64,000 bases of DNA from Epiperipatus broadwayi. Its lineage: Eukaryota > Onychophora > Udeonychophora > Euonychophora > Peripatidae. Positions 23,549 to 35,280 of the stretch are shown here, one piece after another. Numbering within the stretch: the stretch's first letter is position 1; every line of letters starts with the position of its first letter. The translations under genes were made by a program, and so were the position numbers. The notes below the pieces were generated by a model, which worked only from the letters and a program-made list of their open reading frames with translations, made no database searches and was not told the DNA's origin. The stretch is taken from assembly GCA_028023455.1 (NCBI GenBank), contig JAQFVV010012394.1, positions 25,741,053 to 25,805,052 of the forward strand. Reading direction: 5' to 3'.

Positions 23549-24130
23549 TCAACTTTCCCATAATTCTGTGATCTTAATGTTTGCTGCTTGCCTATTAACC
23601 AAATGTTGCTTGTATTTACATATCAACATCGCCTCTTTAATTTTCCTTTTATTATTATTTCTTTCAATTTCCAATATTTTTACGTTGTTATAATTAAAAT
23701 CGAAACCATATATACATGATTTATTATGATCATAAAAGACAGAAGCTGATAAATTATCATTATATTTAAAATTTTGTTTTGTATTTTGAACCCTTTTAAA
23801 TAACAATAAGTGTTCCTTTGTTCTTTTTTCCAACGTGCACCTCGATTCACCTATATATCCGCAGGCCACATCCACATGTCCATTTGTAAATGATACAATT
23901 TTTATTTGTAAATAAAGTTTTTGTCCTTTGAATTGTTTATTAATTTATTTAATGTAGGTGATGCATAAAATGCAATATCACATATTCCTTTATAAATTTT
24001 CTTAATGAAACTTTCCTGTTAATTTGAAATATATGGTATTGATATCCACAATTTTTTATCAGAAGAATTAACACTTTTATTATTTTTATATTTATAAGTA
24101 AAATTTTTAATAGTATAATAAACAGAATCA
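23549..24130 (-). pseudogene. Penelope-like element, GIY-YIG endonuclease remnant (left copy)
   Basis: The minus-strand reading gives the C-terminal endonuclease of a Penelope-like element: CIIYKWTCGCG, then YIGESRCTLEKRTKEHLL, an intermediate segment and ICKYKQHLVNRQ near the end. This order (two Cys before the YIG, Arg and EH after it) is characteristic of the Penelope GIY-YIG domain. Compared with the right copy there is an extra base just before YIGES (near 23865), which breaks the frame. A further N-terminal piece with KKLWISIPY extends to about 24100. No reverse transcriptase is present. Confidence 0.85.
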
Positions 24131-24133
24131 TAA

Positions 24134-24646
24134 TTGTATCCAACTTTTAACAATTCAATACCATATATTTCAAATCAACAGGCAACTTTCATTAAGAAAA
24201 TTTATAAAAGAATATGTGATATTGCATTTTATGCACCACCTACATTAAATAAATTAATAAACAATTCAAAGGATAAAACTTTATTTACAAATAAAAATTG
24301 TATCATTTACAAATGGACATGTGGATGTGGCCGCAGATATATAGGTGAATCGAGGTGCACGTTGGAAAAAAGAACAAAGGAACACTTATTGTTATTTAAA
24401 AGGGTTCAAAATACAAAACAAAATTTTAAAAATAATGATAATTTATCAGCTTCTGTCTTTTATGATCATAATAAATCATGTATATATGGTTTCGATTTTA
24501 ATTATAACAACGTAAAAATATTGGAAATTGAAAGAAATAATAATAAAAGGAAAATTAAAGAGGCGATGTTGATATGTAAATATAAGCAACATTTGGTTAA
24601 TAGGCAAGCAGCAAACATTAAGATCACAGAATTATGGGAAAGTTGA
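24134..24646 (+). pseudogene. Penelope-like element, GIY-YIG endonuclease remnant (right copy)
   Basis: A 170-codon open frame contains FIKKIYKRICDIAFYAPPTL, CIIYKWTCGCGRRYIGESRC and TLEKRTKEHLL, with NNNKRKIKEAML near the C-terminus. The GIY-YIG core Tyr/Tyr-Ile-Gly, the following Arg, and the Glu/His of the EH pair are visible. The domain is intact but the element has lost its reverse transcriptase, so it is a 5'-truncated copy. In complete Penelope elements this domain follows the RT and nicks target DNA. The frame ends at TELWES, which is also the end of the left copy. Confidence 0.88.
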
Positions 24647-24840
24647 CATCATAGAATTATGGGAAAGCTGACATTTTAAACGTGATAGTTGACAAAGCCA
24701 CAAGTTGGTTGAAAGTGCTCCTAAGTGACGGTTATACATATATTTTTTATAAGCTTTTAAATACTGTATTTTTAAATATTTATTTATAAATCTGCGTATA
24801 TTATTTTGAAGAAATACAGACATCGATTTATATTATATAT

Positions 24841-25315
24841 ATTGTAACCCTTTTAGAATGAGATGGGGGGTATGAGAAAGAGAAAAGAGAGAGAGAGAAA
24901 GAGAAATATAATACTAATAATGAAATGGGAGAGGGGTGTGAGAAAAAGAAAGAGGAAGAGATAGAAAAGAAAATGCTAATAATGAAATGGAACTAATGAT
25001 AATGGTAAGAATAAATGATGGAAAAGAAAAGAATTGAGAGGGAAAAGAAATGGGGAAAAGTAATAGAAATAATATATATAATAGAGAGAGAAAAGAAATG
25101 AGATGGAAAGATATGAAAGAGAAATATAAGAAGATGGAATAAAGGAGAGAGAAATGAAATGAGATGATAGAAGAAACTCTTAACGAATGTTTTAAATGGT
25201 TGAGATGATAGAAAGATATGAGAAATGACATGAAAAGAAATGGAATAAAATTGAAATGAAATGAAATAAAATATAAATGAGAGACTCTTAACAACTCGGC
25301 TCAGTGGGGTTACAA
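24841..25315. mobile_element. Purine-rich repeat block with inverted ends ATTGTAACCC / GGGGTTACAAT
   Basis: ATTGTAACCC at 24842-24851 is matched by GGGGTTACAAT near 25305-25315. Between them lies about 430 bp of GA-rich degenerate repeat (AGAGAGAGAGAAAGAG, GAAATGGGA and variants). It is either a short DNA element with about 10-bp inverted ends or an LTR-like piece. No coding sequence is present; open frames through it are low-complexity artefacts. A similar start word precedes purine-rich repeats at 62812. Confidence 0.5.
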
Positions 25316-25738
25316 TAAATTTAAAGAAAAGAGATGATGATCCAGAGATATATAAGCAAATAAAGATCAAATCCAATACTGATGAACTATAACTACTACA
25401 GCATATTAATATTTCAATAAACCATACAAAAGATTATTTAAAATCACTAATCAATGCTTACAATATTAATCCTACCAATAAATTATACACTCTGAATAAA
25501 ACCTATGATGCTTTGCTTTAAAATATTATCTTATAGAATTATATTTACTAAAACAACAACAGTAAATAACCTCAGGGATTTTAAAACTAACACTCTTGTG
25601 TAAAATTAAAGTTTAAGTTAAGTTGCCTATTAAAGAATTACTGTGATTAATAAATAAATGACATCTTAGCTGACCATAAAATAATTATAATACGTTCAAT
25701 CTTAAAGTAATAAACAAAACAAATATTAATTCACAAAA
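25316..25738. other. Intronic sequence, no gene seen
   Basis: AT-rich with no features. Confidence 0.4.
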
Positions 25739-26611
25739 TGGTACTTTTCTCAAGAACTGGACAAGCCACCAGGCGGTGCTGCAGAAACACCAAGAAGCCT
25801 GCAATTCATAATTTTTTTTTAATATTCGCTAGCTTAATTTTAGAAATGGTACCCCCCCCCTGCCGCACGAGACAAATCGGTCAAAATTGCTGAAATTGAA
25901 ATGTAAAAAAAAAATAGCTAAAAATCACTTAATTTTAGAAATTGTAGACCCCTCCGCCGCCGCACGACAAATTGGTCAAAAGCGCTGAAATTGAAATGTA
26001 TAATTAAAAAAAAAAAACTATAATAAAAGCCTACCAAATTAAACAAAAACATACTAAATGTCAAAGCGATTTAAAAAAGAATCACTCTTCAGTTATCTAA
26101 CTAACAGATAATAATTCAAACCTTGTAGTAACCTGTAATAGCATATTAGTTTATATCAAAAATTATTGCAAATAAAAAATCGCCCCTCCCGCACAAAGGG
26201 TTCAATGAAAAATAAGCAAAGGGCAAATTATGAATGCTATTTTTAAAATCCTATGAAATAAATGAGAAGAAAAAATATAATAAAAGCCTACGACATTAAA
26301 CAAAAACATACTAAATCTCAAAGCGATTTAAAAAATGTATATATATTTATAAAAAATGTAAAAATAACAGCACGGAAAACTGCGGGAAATGTCTTAAAAA
26401 AAGAATCAGTCTCAGTTATCTAACTAACAGATATAATAATCTTTTATTAATAAAGATTCTTTTTGAAAGTACATATTAAGTAATCAATGTTCCTATTATA
26501 TAGTTTATATCAAAATTATTGCAAGTACTCGGATTAAGTCACACATATATTAAATCAACAAAATATACATAAAATAATCAGAATAGAAAATACAATTTGA
26601 AAGTAATTTAC

Positions 26612-26688
26612 CAATTTTCCTGGGGAGTGAGTTCATCTTTCAGCAGGTCGTTGAATTTGTTCATCCTCACAAAATGAAACTTGGGCAT
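26612..26688 (-). CDS. Candidate first exon, left palindrome arm (25 codons)
   Basis: An ATG (26688-26686) opens MPKFHFVRMNKFNDLLKDEL..., ending in TPQEN plus two bases at a GT donor (GTAAATTAC at 26611). The exon is 77 bp. Upstream, the arm has GTCACATGACTGATTGG (26882-26898), where the right arm has a perfect E-box GTCACGTGAC and a CCAAT-type GATTG, giving it promoter character. Composition is far more protein-like than the surroundings. The gene is not recognised, and no phase-compatible second exon was identified. It cannot join the 22515 exon, because that would create TGA. Confidence 0.4.
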
Positions 26689-27283
26689 TGTAGATCGCTC
26701 CATTAGTGACAAAATATGGATATATATATATATATTATATTTTTCCCATCTATTGATCACATTTTTTTTCACTTAGGAAAGTTTTTTATTTTTAAAATAA
26801 CTTACGCACAATTTAGAAACTGAAAAAATAGCTAAACATTTTTGGTACTATATGTAGTATAAAGAAATTTCCAGAACTCGGGTCACATGACTGATTGGTT
26901 TTGCAACAAGGTCTTAGTTTTTTTTGTGTTTATATCAAGGTCTTAGTTTAACTTGAATTTGTGTTTGTTTTATTTATTTATTATAAATAAACACATAACC
27001 TAAAGAAATCTAGTCTTTTGCCTTCATTTGTTTGCGTGTCAGTTTTTGATTAAATGTCTGTTTATTAGTTGTTTTAATTCTAATTTGTTGTGCGCACGTG
27101 TGTCCATAAAAAGCTGTATAAACTTTAAAACTTATGGAATGGAATGTGTATAGCAGTTTTCATTCGAATTTTTTTCAAACAATAAATAAAAAGTATTACA
27201 TGTTAGGGTTAAGTTTTGTCTTCATTAAAGCACAAACTAAATTGAACAGTAATGTTTTCGTTTTACTTCCTTTCATCCCAAAG

Positions 27284-27354
27284 CCAAATAATAACGGAGG
27301 AAGCCCCTCCCAAGAAACCCCAGAAAGCTTGATGGATCAATATTTTGAGAAAAT
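27284..27354 (+). CDS. Candidate internal exon in the palindrome centre
   Basis: A strong acceptor (TTTACTTCCTTTCATCCCAAAG) precedes an open stretch encoding PNNNGGSPSQETPESLMDQY and FEK, and GTATAT follows as a possible donor. The polar, Pro/Ser-rich peptide looks coding, but its gene is unknown. It could pair with the divergent promoter near 26880. It lies just left of a retroelement-tail-like segment. Confidence 0.25.
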
Positions 27355-27540
27355 GTATATATATAAATTATTTGATTTATAATCATATATTATAACACTG
27401 CAAATGTACAATCACTTTTTCTTTTAAAATATATATGTTCTCCAATAATATCAACAAATTAAAAATCCTTTTCCTTTTCAAAAACTTTATTTTCTTATAT
27501 CAATACTGAACATATTTATATAATATAAAACTCCAAACAT

Positions 27541-27680
27541 AACTGTAAGAAGATAAAAACAGTTGAAATGTTGGAGTTTTATATTATATAAATTGTTACA
27601 TTTACCATCTTCAAACTCCCTCCACTCACAACTTATAAATATATGTTTAGTATTGATACAAGAAAATAAAGTTTTTGAAA
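27541..27680 (+). repeat. Retroelement tail-like segment with stem-loop and GAAATGTTGG
   Basis: AACTGT (27541) pairs with ACAGTT (27559) around a loop, followed immediately by GAAATGTTGG, and about 100 bp later by AATAAAGTTTTTGAAAAG. The same arrangement occurs at 56033-56105, so these are copies of one terminal sequence, probably from a Penelope-like retroelement. Confidence 0.5.
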
Positions 27681-28046
27681 AGAAACAGAAGGATTTTTAA
27701 TTTGTTGATATTATTGATTTATAATTTAAAACGAGAAAAAGTATTATTTTCCATTTTTTAAAAAAATAGGGTGCTTTTGTACAAAAAAAAATACACTGGT
27801 TGATTTTAAAAACGTAGAGATCAATTTCCCGCTATAAAACTTGGAACATCAATCAGTCACGTGACCGGAGTTATGGCAAATTTCTTTATACTACATATAG
27901 TACCAAAAATGTTTAGCTATTTTTTCAGTTTCTAAATTGTGCGTAAGTTATTTTAAAAATAAAAAACTTTAAGTGAAAGAAAACGCGATCAATAGACGGG
28001 AAACATATAATATATACATATTTTGTCACTAATGGAGTGATCTACA

Positions 28047-28176
28047 ATGCCAAAGTTTCATTTTGTAAGGATAGATGAAATACACAGGCTCATATATACC
28101 TGTATATATATATATATGTAAGGATGAAAAAATTCAACGACCTGCTGAAAGATGAACTCACTCCCCAGGGAAATTG
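28047..28176 (+). pseudogene. Candidate first exon, right palindrome arm, interrupted by an insertion
   Basis: This is the inverted partner of 26612-26688. It starts MPKFHFVRI at 28047, then an insertion at 28073-28117 breaks the frame, and the remainder KKFNDLLKDELTPQ resumes downstream and ends at the same GTAAATTAC donor. Upstream (about 27861) lies GTCACGTGAC, a palindromic E-box. Confidence 0.45.
28073..28117. mobile_element. 45-bp insertion with 8-bp target duplication
   Basis: GTAAGGAT occurs at 28065-28072 and 28118-28125 on both sides of a 45-bp insert, and once (as GTGAGGAT, minus strand) at the equivalent place in the left arm. The insert contains CAGGCTCATATATACCTG and a TA run. 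An 8-bp duplication is typical of hAT-type transposition, but the insert is too short to assign. Confidence 0.7.
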
Positions 28177-29400
28177 GTAAATTACTTTCAAATTGTATTT
28201 TCTATTCTGATTATTTTATGTATATTTGTTGATTTTATATATGTGCGACTTAATCCGAGTACTTGCAATAATTTTGATATAAACTATATAATAGGAACAT
28301 TGATTACTTAATATGTACTTTCAAAAAGAATCTTTATTAATAAAAGATTATTATATCTGTTAGTTAGATAACTGAGACTGATTCTTTTTTTAAGACATTT
28401 CCCGCAGTTTTTCGTGCTGTTATTTTTACATTTTATAAATATATATACATTTTTTAAATCGCTTTGAGATTTAGTATGTTTTTGTTTAATGTCGTAGGCT
28501 TTTATTATATTTTTTCTTCTCATTTATTTCATAGGATTTTAAAAATAGCATTCATAATTTGCACTTTGCTTATTTTTCATTGAACCCTTTGTGCGGGAGG
28601 GGCGATTTTTTATTTGCAATAATTTTTGATATAAACTAATATGCTATTACAGGTTACTACGAGGTTTGAATTATTATCTGTTAGTTAGATAACTGAAGAA
28701 TGATTCTTTTTTAAATCGCTTTGACATTTAGTATGTTTTTGTTTAATTTGGTAGGCTTTTATTATAGTTTTTTTCTTCAATTATACATTTCAATTTCAGC
28801 GCTTTTGACCAATTTGTCGTGCGGCGGCGGGGGGGGGGGGGTCTACAATTTCTAAAATTAAGTGATTTTTAGCTATTTTTTTTTTTACATTTCAATTTCA
28901 GCAATTTTGACCGATTTGTCTCGTGCGGTGTGGGGGGGGGGGGGAAGGGGTACCATTTCTAAAATTAAGCGATTTTTAGAGAACATTTAAAAAAAAAATT
29001 ATGAATTGCAGGCTTCTTGGTGGTTCTGTAGCGTTGTGGCTTGTCCAGTTCTTGAGAAAAGCACCAGTACTTTTAATGCCTTTCCATACTCACAGACAAC
29101 CACTAAAGACCTCAAATGCAAATGAATTAGAATTCTTTAAATATATCAGATTTAAGATGATGTGCAGTGAATATAAGATAAGGTGCAGCTTTTAAAATAA
29201 TACTAATTAAAATATTCTTCTGAAGTACTATTATTGTTAATCTGATATTGCATAATCTTCAGTCTGAAAGATATACAGATAATTATAAAAAAATAAATTT
29301 TTAACTAAGTATTTAATTAGGTATCTGCTCTAATGCAATTATCTGTATTTATGATTCAATATGAGAATCATTTACTTTAACATAGCTTTTTTTAATTTTC

Positions 29401-29514
29401 AAGACAATATTAACTATATTTAATTAACTTAGAATATACTTGTAAATTTCTGAATTGAAGACAATATTAACTATATTTAATTAACTTAGAATATACTTGT
29501 AAATTTCTGAATTG
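29401..29514. repeat. Tandem duplication, 57-bp unit x2
   Basis: AAGACAATATTAACTATATT... at 29401-29457 repeats at 29458-29514 with no change I could see, implying a recent event. Confidence 0.92.
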
Positions 29515-32500
29515 AAGATTAAATAATTTTTACATTTTAAGATTTTGTGAACTTGGAACCCAAGACAATAATATATTCTCATATAAAAGTAAAACAAACA
29601 AAACAAAACTTTTGAAATAATAATAATTTGATTTATTAATAATGAGAAGACATGTCTACAAATGTAGAGAATACAAACAATGCCAATACCGCACTAAGAT
29701 TTAATATCATTATTTGGACTCTTAACAGTTTTATTTAACTTACACTAATACACTTAATAACCTACAAAGGTTATTCACTGTTACTTTCTTTTAATAATTA
29801 TATTTTTCTCAAAAAAAAAAAAAGCTTAAACTTTAATTATCATATGTACTTAATAAGCACACTACTATCCTTCTTTATTAGACTAATTGATAACATTATT
29901 GTGTCATCTAATAATCAGAATGACACACAGAACTAGGTTTATATTGAAAACTCTAAGCTTAATTTTATACTCCTAAACTTAACAAACGCTAAGTTGGAAT
30001 AAGCATATTCAGCAATACTTTTGAAAAATATCATTACTAGTTTCATGGATATAACTAATATCATAGCTAGATATATGTTTAAATCAGATTAAGCTAATAT
30101 TAAAATTAGACTAACTTAAGTGTATGGGACAATCATTCATCAGAGATCAGTTATACTTTTTTTTTAAATAACTTTAGTCCACATAAAATTATTCCCTCAA
30201 TGTTTTAAAGATAATGATGTAACAGACTTACAAATCCAGCGGCAAAATTCTGGATGAAAATATTAAATTAGTATGTGTGAATTGCCACTTATACCATATG
30301 CATATTTAACATACTTTAAAATAAATATAACTTATTGTTGGTTAGCTTGTGCGTGATAAAACTATCATAGCAACACAATTCAAACATTGATATACCTATG
30401 AGCCTTAAATTAGCTACAACTACCTGAAGAAATACATTTCCTCAAACAAGCATATCTTGTCATCACAAATCTAAAACAAATGCAACATCACCTACTGTGG
30501 TGGAATTAGCATTAAGTCATCATGAATGATAGGCAAAAAATATAAAAATACTAGGCTCCTCAGAGCTGGAAAAGAATGTGGTGGTTTCCAAAATACCTAA
30601 CTATGAGGCAAAATTAAGATGTCTGGAATTCATCTTCAGTACATCTGGGAACAGGAACACACCAGAAAAGCACAATCCTCTCATGGGATTTCCAATGCTT
30701 ATAAATGTGATCATCATCACTGAAAAATACAATACAATACCCTCTTTTTTGGGGACAAGCACTATCAAATCATGGAAATACAATACAATAAGGATGGAGG
30801 ATTTATCTACTCCATAAAGCATATTCAAAAATTATAAACTAAGCCTAACTCTTGAGGCTAACAAAGACTAACTAATAGCAAGATATATACTTCACCTAAA
30901 CTAAGTTATTTCCAAGAAATTTATAAAAATACAAAACGTATATCCAATGTTCGAACCAACAAAGCAAACTATGTGTCAACTGACTACTGTAGAAAATACT
31001 TTAAAATTAAATGCATATAAAATTCTAGGCAAGGCACAATGCACACATAACAAAATATTAAATGCTAAAATATAGTAACTAGTGGACTTTTAAAATTGTA
31101 AATTAAATGCAAGAATATTTACTTCTCGATGAATATAAAATATTTGTAATTATTATTAATATAACATTCATAAAACAAATGAATGGATATTCTCTGATAA
31201 ACTTCTTTAGTAAATTTAAAATAAAAATTGAGTAAAACATCCCATTTATATGAAAATAAGACTGTGATATTTAAATCTCTATAATAAAATTATTAAATAG
31301 AAACTAGCTAGTGTAATGCTTAATAAATAAACTAAATCTACTTAAGAATGGCAAAAAACATTTGCTCATTCAAATAAACCTATTTCGTTTTAAAATTATA
31401 ACCCTAGTTTACCTGTATATTTATGCAAAAGTGTTACAAAAAAAAAAATATTATAGCATAAATATTTTTATGGTTTTTTTTTTTAAACCAATAAAGCAGA
31501 CCATAAAAAAAAAAAAATACATTAATTTAAGTTCATATTTCCGCTCCGTGACGATTTTTCCATTTCATAACGTGTAGACAATTTATCCAGGTTAAGATAT
31601 CGATTTGAATTCGAAGCTTCAACTAATACATTTATATACATGGCAATCATTTCCAAACGAAAATGTTCAATAGTTCATTAATAATATTTTTTTAAACAAT
31701 TTAAAAAAAAAAATTAAATAATAAGATTAAGCCGGCATGAAACAAAATAAATTCTTCAGCTGAACACACTTTAATTTATTTATAGGATCCCGAGTTCAAA
31801 ATTGCATATAATAATAATAATAATATATATTTCTTTATCTGAAGTTCTTTATCCTCTTTTAGGAAAACACTTCTTTTAAAATATAGTTTTTTAAATAGTT
31901 TCCTAATAATATTCCAAGACGTATTTATTTTTAAAATTAATTTCCTTTGCTTACTTTTAAATATGAGAGTAGAAATTTTTTTACTGTTCAAGACATTTCT
32001 CCATTTATATGCTATAATTAATGCCATAAAGTTATTTTTAAATACTGGCAAGTATGACCATTTATAATGTACTCAATAACTATTAATTCATTATTAATCA
32101 TTATAGATTGCTTTAAAGTTTTATTTCCAAATACGTGTCCTTTCTTACGGTGTAAATAAGAATTATCCTTTAAAATGTATATATTATCTGTTTGCGTTTA
32201 GCTAAACAAATCATTTTTATATATGTCAAGATATAAGTAATAACTTTTCTTTTTTTTTTTTAAAAAAAAATCATTCTTTATAGTTTCACTGTAATCGAAC
32301 GTAGCAGCTTCTTTATAATGTTCTTTTTTAAACTTTAAAAAAAAAATTTCTCTTTTTTTTTTTTTTACATATACTTTTAATCTAACAGGAAAAATAATTA
32401 GCATTTTATTTTCAAAATAGTTTAATACAACCGAACGCTTATCTATGGAAATGATTAATAGTTTGTTCCTTAACCTTATTTCCAAGTAAAGAAAATTAAA

Positions 32501-35085
32501 CAAGTTAAAGTCATATAATATGTGAGATGCTTCATTTATTCTAGACATTTTTTAACTATAATTTCTATGCCTCGACTGAAATTCAAATTGTCAGAAAAAC
32601 GGATTACCTTTTCTTTTTAGCCCTCCAACATTACAGGACGATTTTAAATATTTTAAACATACTTGTATTTTTTTTAGAAATATCAAGTTCTTTAAAAAAA
32701 AATTACTTTTATTAATAAAATTTTTAAGATCCACACCAGTTGAATCCAAACAAGATCAGCCCCTGGATGGTCCCTCGATCTCCGTTTTATCTCACAATTT
32801 TTCATCCACCTACAATTCATTTAAAAACCAATAAAAATTATTTTTTATTAAATTTTAATATTCTGACAAACCAGCTGTGGAATCAATCTACTGACGTAAT
32901 CAATATAATTTTCCCATACCACGTGACCTTCAGCTGCAAAGTCAAAATTTTATTATTAACAAATATTATGCAACAAATGTTTTTTAATGATATTTTACAT
33001 AACACAATAGTAATAAATATAAAATTTAAAGTTATACCCTTTATTAAACCCTTAAATATTTCATTTAAAATAATTTTATCCACACATTTGCTTTATTTAC
33101 TTATTTTAAACAATATGGGAGTTAAATTATTTTTTTATTCTTATGTTTCCATGTCTCTGCATGCACATATTCTCACATAAGTCTGGCGTTACATTAATTG
33201 TTTAAAATTATTTTTAAAATTACAACAATAAAATGTTAATGATTATTTAATTTAACTAACTTTTATAACTAGAATGCTAAACTACAAAACTAATAACAAA
33301 TATTCTTATTTCCTTTTAATAAAAACTTACATATCATTTTTTTTTTAAAATTTATTACTTACTTATTCCAACTTAATAATAATATCTTATTATTATTCTT
33401 TAGACATTAGAATGGATTATACGATAGTTATTTTAGAATACATTTAATACTATTTATAAATTCACAATTATTTTTTAACATTTGCTTATGTTAAATTATT
33501 ACCTAACATCCCTTATCAAACCAACTGACACTATTAAAATATTTAGATTATCCTATTTTAATAATTAACTAAGTTAATTTCCATTTTTATCATCATTATT
33601 TTTTTTAAATCCGAAATTTTAAACAAAAGGTTAAGCTAAGATAAACTTGATTACCTCTTGGAACTAAGTGACACTTCAGTTAGGTACAATATATATATAT
33701 ATAAACATTAGAAAGCAATGCACATCATAATGATCACAGACAAACCATATGGCAACAGCCTAGTCAACCTAATCTATTGCTAAGAAAATTAATTGATAAA
33801 TCATTAACAGTTGAACAGTTATGTATATTTTGATAGTGTATTTTGTTTCATAAAAATATATATTGTTAATCAAGTTAAAATTATTTTATTAAAAAAAAAA
33901 TCCTTCAACAATAGATTTTAATTGAGAGAATGGCCAAATTCAATTTTAGAACAATATTTAAATAGGTGGTATGTGTATGCACACACCTGTATAGATGATT
34001 ACATTAACATACTGCTATGTCTAACTGATCTAAGAGGGCATTTCCCAGAAGTACAAATCACTACTAAACAGTTAATATTTAGATAATTTATGAACGATCC
34101 TTAATAGTATTTTAACTATTTACATATATACAATGGTTATACATAATAAGGCCCAATGGCATACATAAATAATAATGTAATTCAATACAACCCATAAGAG
34201 TCCTAGCTGAATGTTTTCATGTTCGGAGGCCAACTCTCTGCACATAAAGTCACTGTGCCATGGGAGACAATCTACTCCAATATATACGTCTGTGTACACA
34301 GGTAAAGCTCCAAGAAACAAGTATAGTTCTTGTTCATCAAATTAGTACAGAGGTATTCATTATTTTAATCTTCTCATACTTCCGCCTGTCCACTCAGGTG
34401 ATTCTTCATTTCAATCTCCATACAAGAATTTGCATTGTTATCTTTCTGACTTTAATTAATGAGTTATTTTTATAGTTTGTCATTTATTTTATAAGTAAAT
34501 CTAACTCAAATTCCTTTAATTGTTTATTTCATTAACGGCGTATTCTATTCTCATTAATTAGACATATTACTTTTAGAAAATAATCTTTTCCTAATCATAA
34601 AAATTTATAAATCTTTTACTTACTATTTTAAAAGAATCAGTCTTTTAAAATTCTTTAATCTATTAAACTTATTAATTTTCTCATTAAGTTTATATCTATA
34701 TATGTATGTGCGTTTAAGCATATCCACACATATCACATACATTACATGAGAATGTTTATTTTAGATAATTACATTTTATAATAGTTTTAAGCAATATTCT
34801 ATTTTACATTATTATTTTGAGATAATGAATTGAGTTATAGAACAAAAACAAAAAGGTCATATGATAGTGATAAACCAATAACTAATTAGGATTAGAGCCA
34901 GAGAGCTAAGAAGAATGGTATGGTGAAGAGAAGCAGAAGGATGTTACAAAGTTAATTTTTATTATAAATCACTTACATTCTCATTTAATAAATGATCTTG
35001 GTATTGTATTGCACTTAAAAATTAACTAAGTAGAAATTCAATGGAGAGTAAAATTAATTCAATTCTAATTTCCTTCCCCCAAAAA
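29515..35085. other. Long AT-rich intronic stretch
   Basis: No exon with good splice borders or recognisable transposon domain was found. The open frames here are AT-driven and lack domains. The segment 34150-34330 is somewhat richer in GC and may be an unclassified repeat fragment. Confidence 0.45.
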
Positions 35086-35280
35086 TATCTCTATTAATGA
35101 ATATTTCTGTAGTATAATTTTCACTACACCACTCACACACCAAATAAGGACTGGTTTCTATCCACTTTTAATACCTTGTGGAGAGGTGTAAAAAGGATAG
35201 GAACCAATCCCTATCTTGTGAGAGAGTAATGTAATGAAAATTACACTACAAAAATAGTATTCATTAAATAGGTAATCTCT
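35086..35280. mobile_element. Foldback MITE, family B, copy 1
   Basis: Arms with TTTCTGTAGTATAATTTTCA and TGAAAATTACACTACAAAAA pair around a loop holding ACCTTGTGGAGAGGTGTAA. Related copies are at 42748 and, as a half, at 43227. Confidence 0.75.

Larger units (their letters stand above)
23385..24830. repeat. Large inverted repeat made of two Penelope-like fragments
   Basis: The left arm (about 23385-24120) is the near-exact reverse complement of the right arm (about 24140-24830). Both include the GIY-YIG remnant, a 23-bp tandem (AATTATGGGAAAG(T/C)TGACAT), and an outer tail with ACAAGTTGGTTGAAAG. The two coding pieces point away from a short centre, that is head to head. Confidence 0.85.
25739..29074. 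repeat. Giant imperfect palindrome, about 3.3 kb
   Basis: The left arm (25739-26910) reads as the reverse complement of the right arm (27855-29074). For example CTCAAGAACTGGACAAGCCA (25751) pairs with the sequence near 29050, and matches continue through C-tract/G-tract blocks (25850; 28830 and 28931), the AAAGCGATTTAAAAA units and the promoter-like block. Arms differ by scattered substitutions, homopolymer changes and a 45-bp insertion at 28073. The centre (26911-27854) holds smaller inverted sequences (27430-27540 against 27570-27715). Such a structure may be a foldback transposon or a host-segment inverted duplication. Confidence 0.9.

Noticed and set aside
24650-24760. Hammerhead ribozyme downstream of the Penelope endonuclease
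   Set aside because: The region has GTTGGTTGAAAG and short repeats, but no CTGANGA core string in a workable position.
24914-25376. 126-127-codon minus-strand frames rich in Phe, Ser, Leu
   Set aside because: These are read through the GA-rich repeat; low-complexity artefacts.
29001-29195. 64-codon plus-strand frame at the right edge of the palindrome
   Set aside because: Its first half is the palindrome arm and its second half is unrelated flank; no motif and no counterpart in the left arm.
32740-33180. 146-codon plus-strand open frame
   Set aside because: Composition is AT-driven (Ile, Leu, Asn, Phe, Lys); no domain, no splice or promoter context. Taken as a chance frame.
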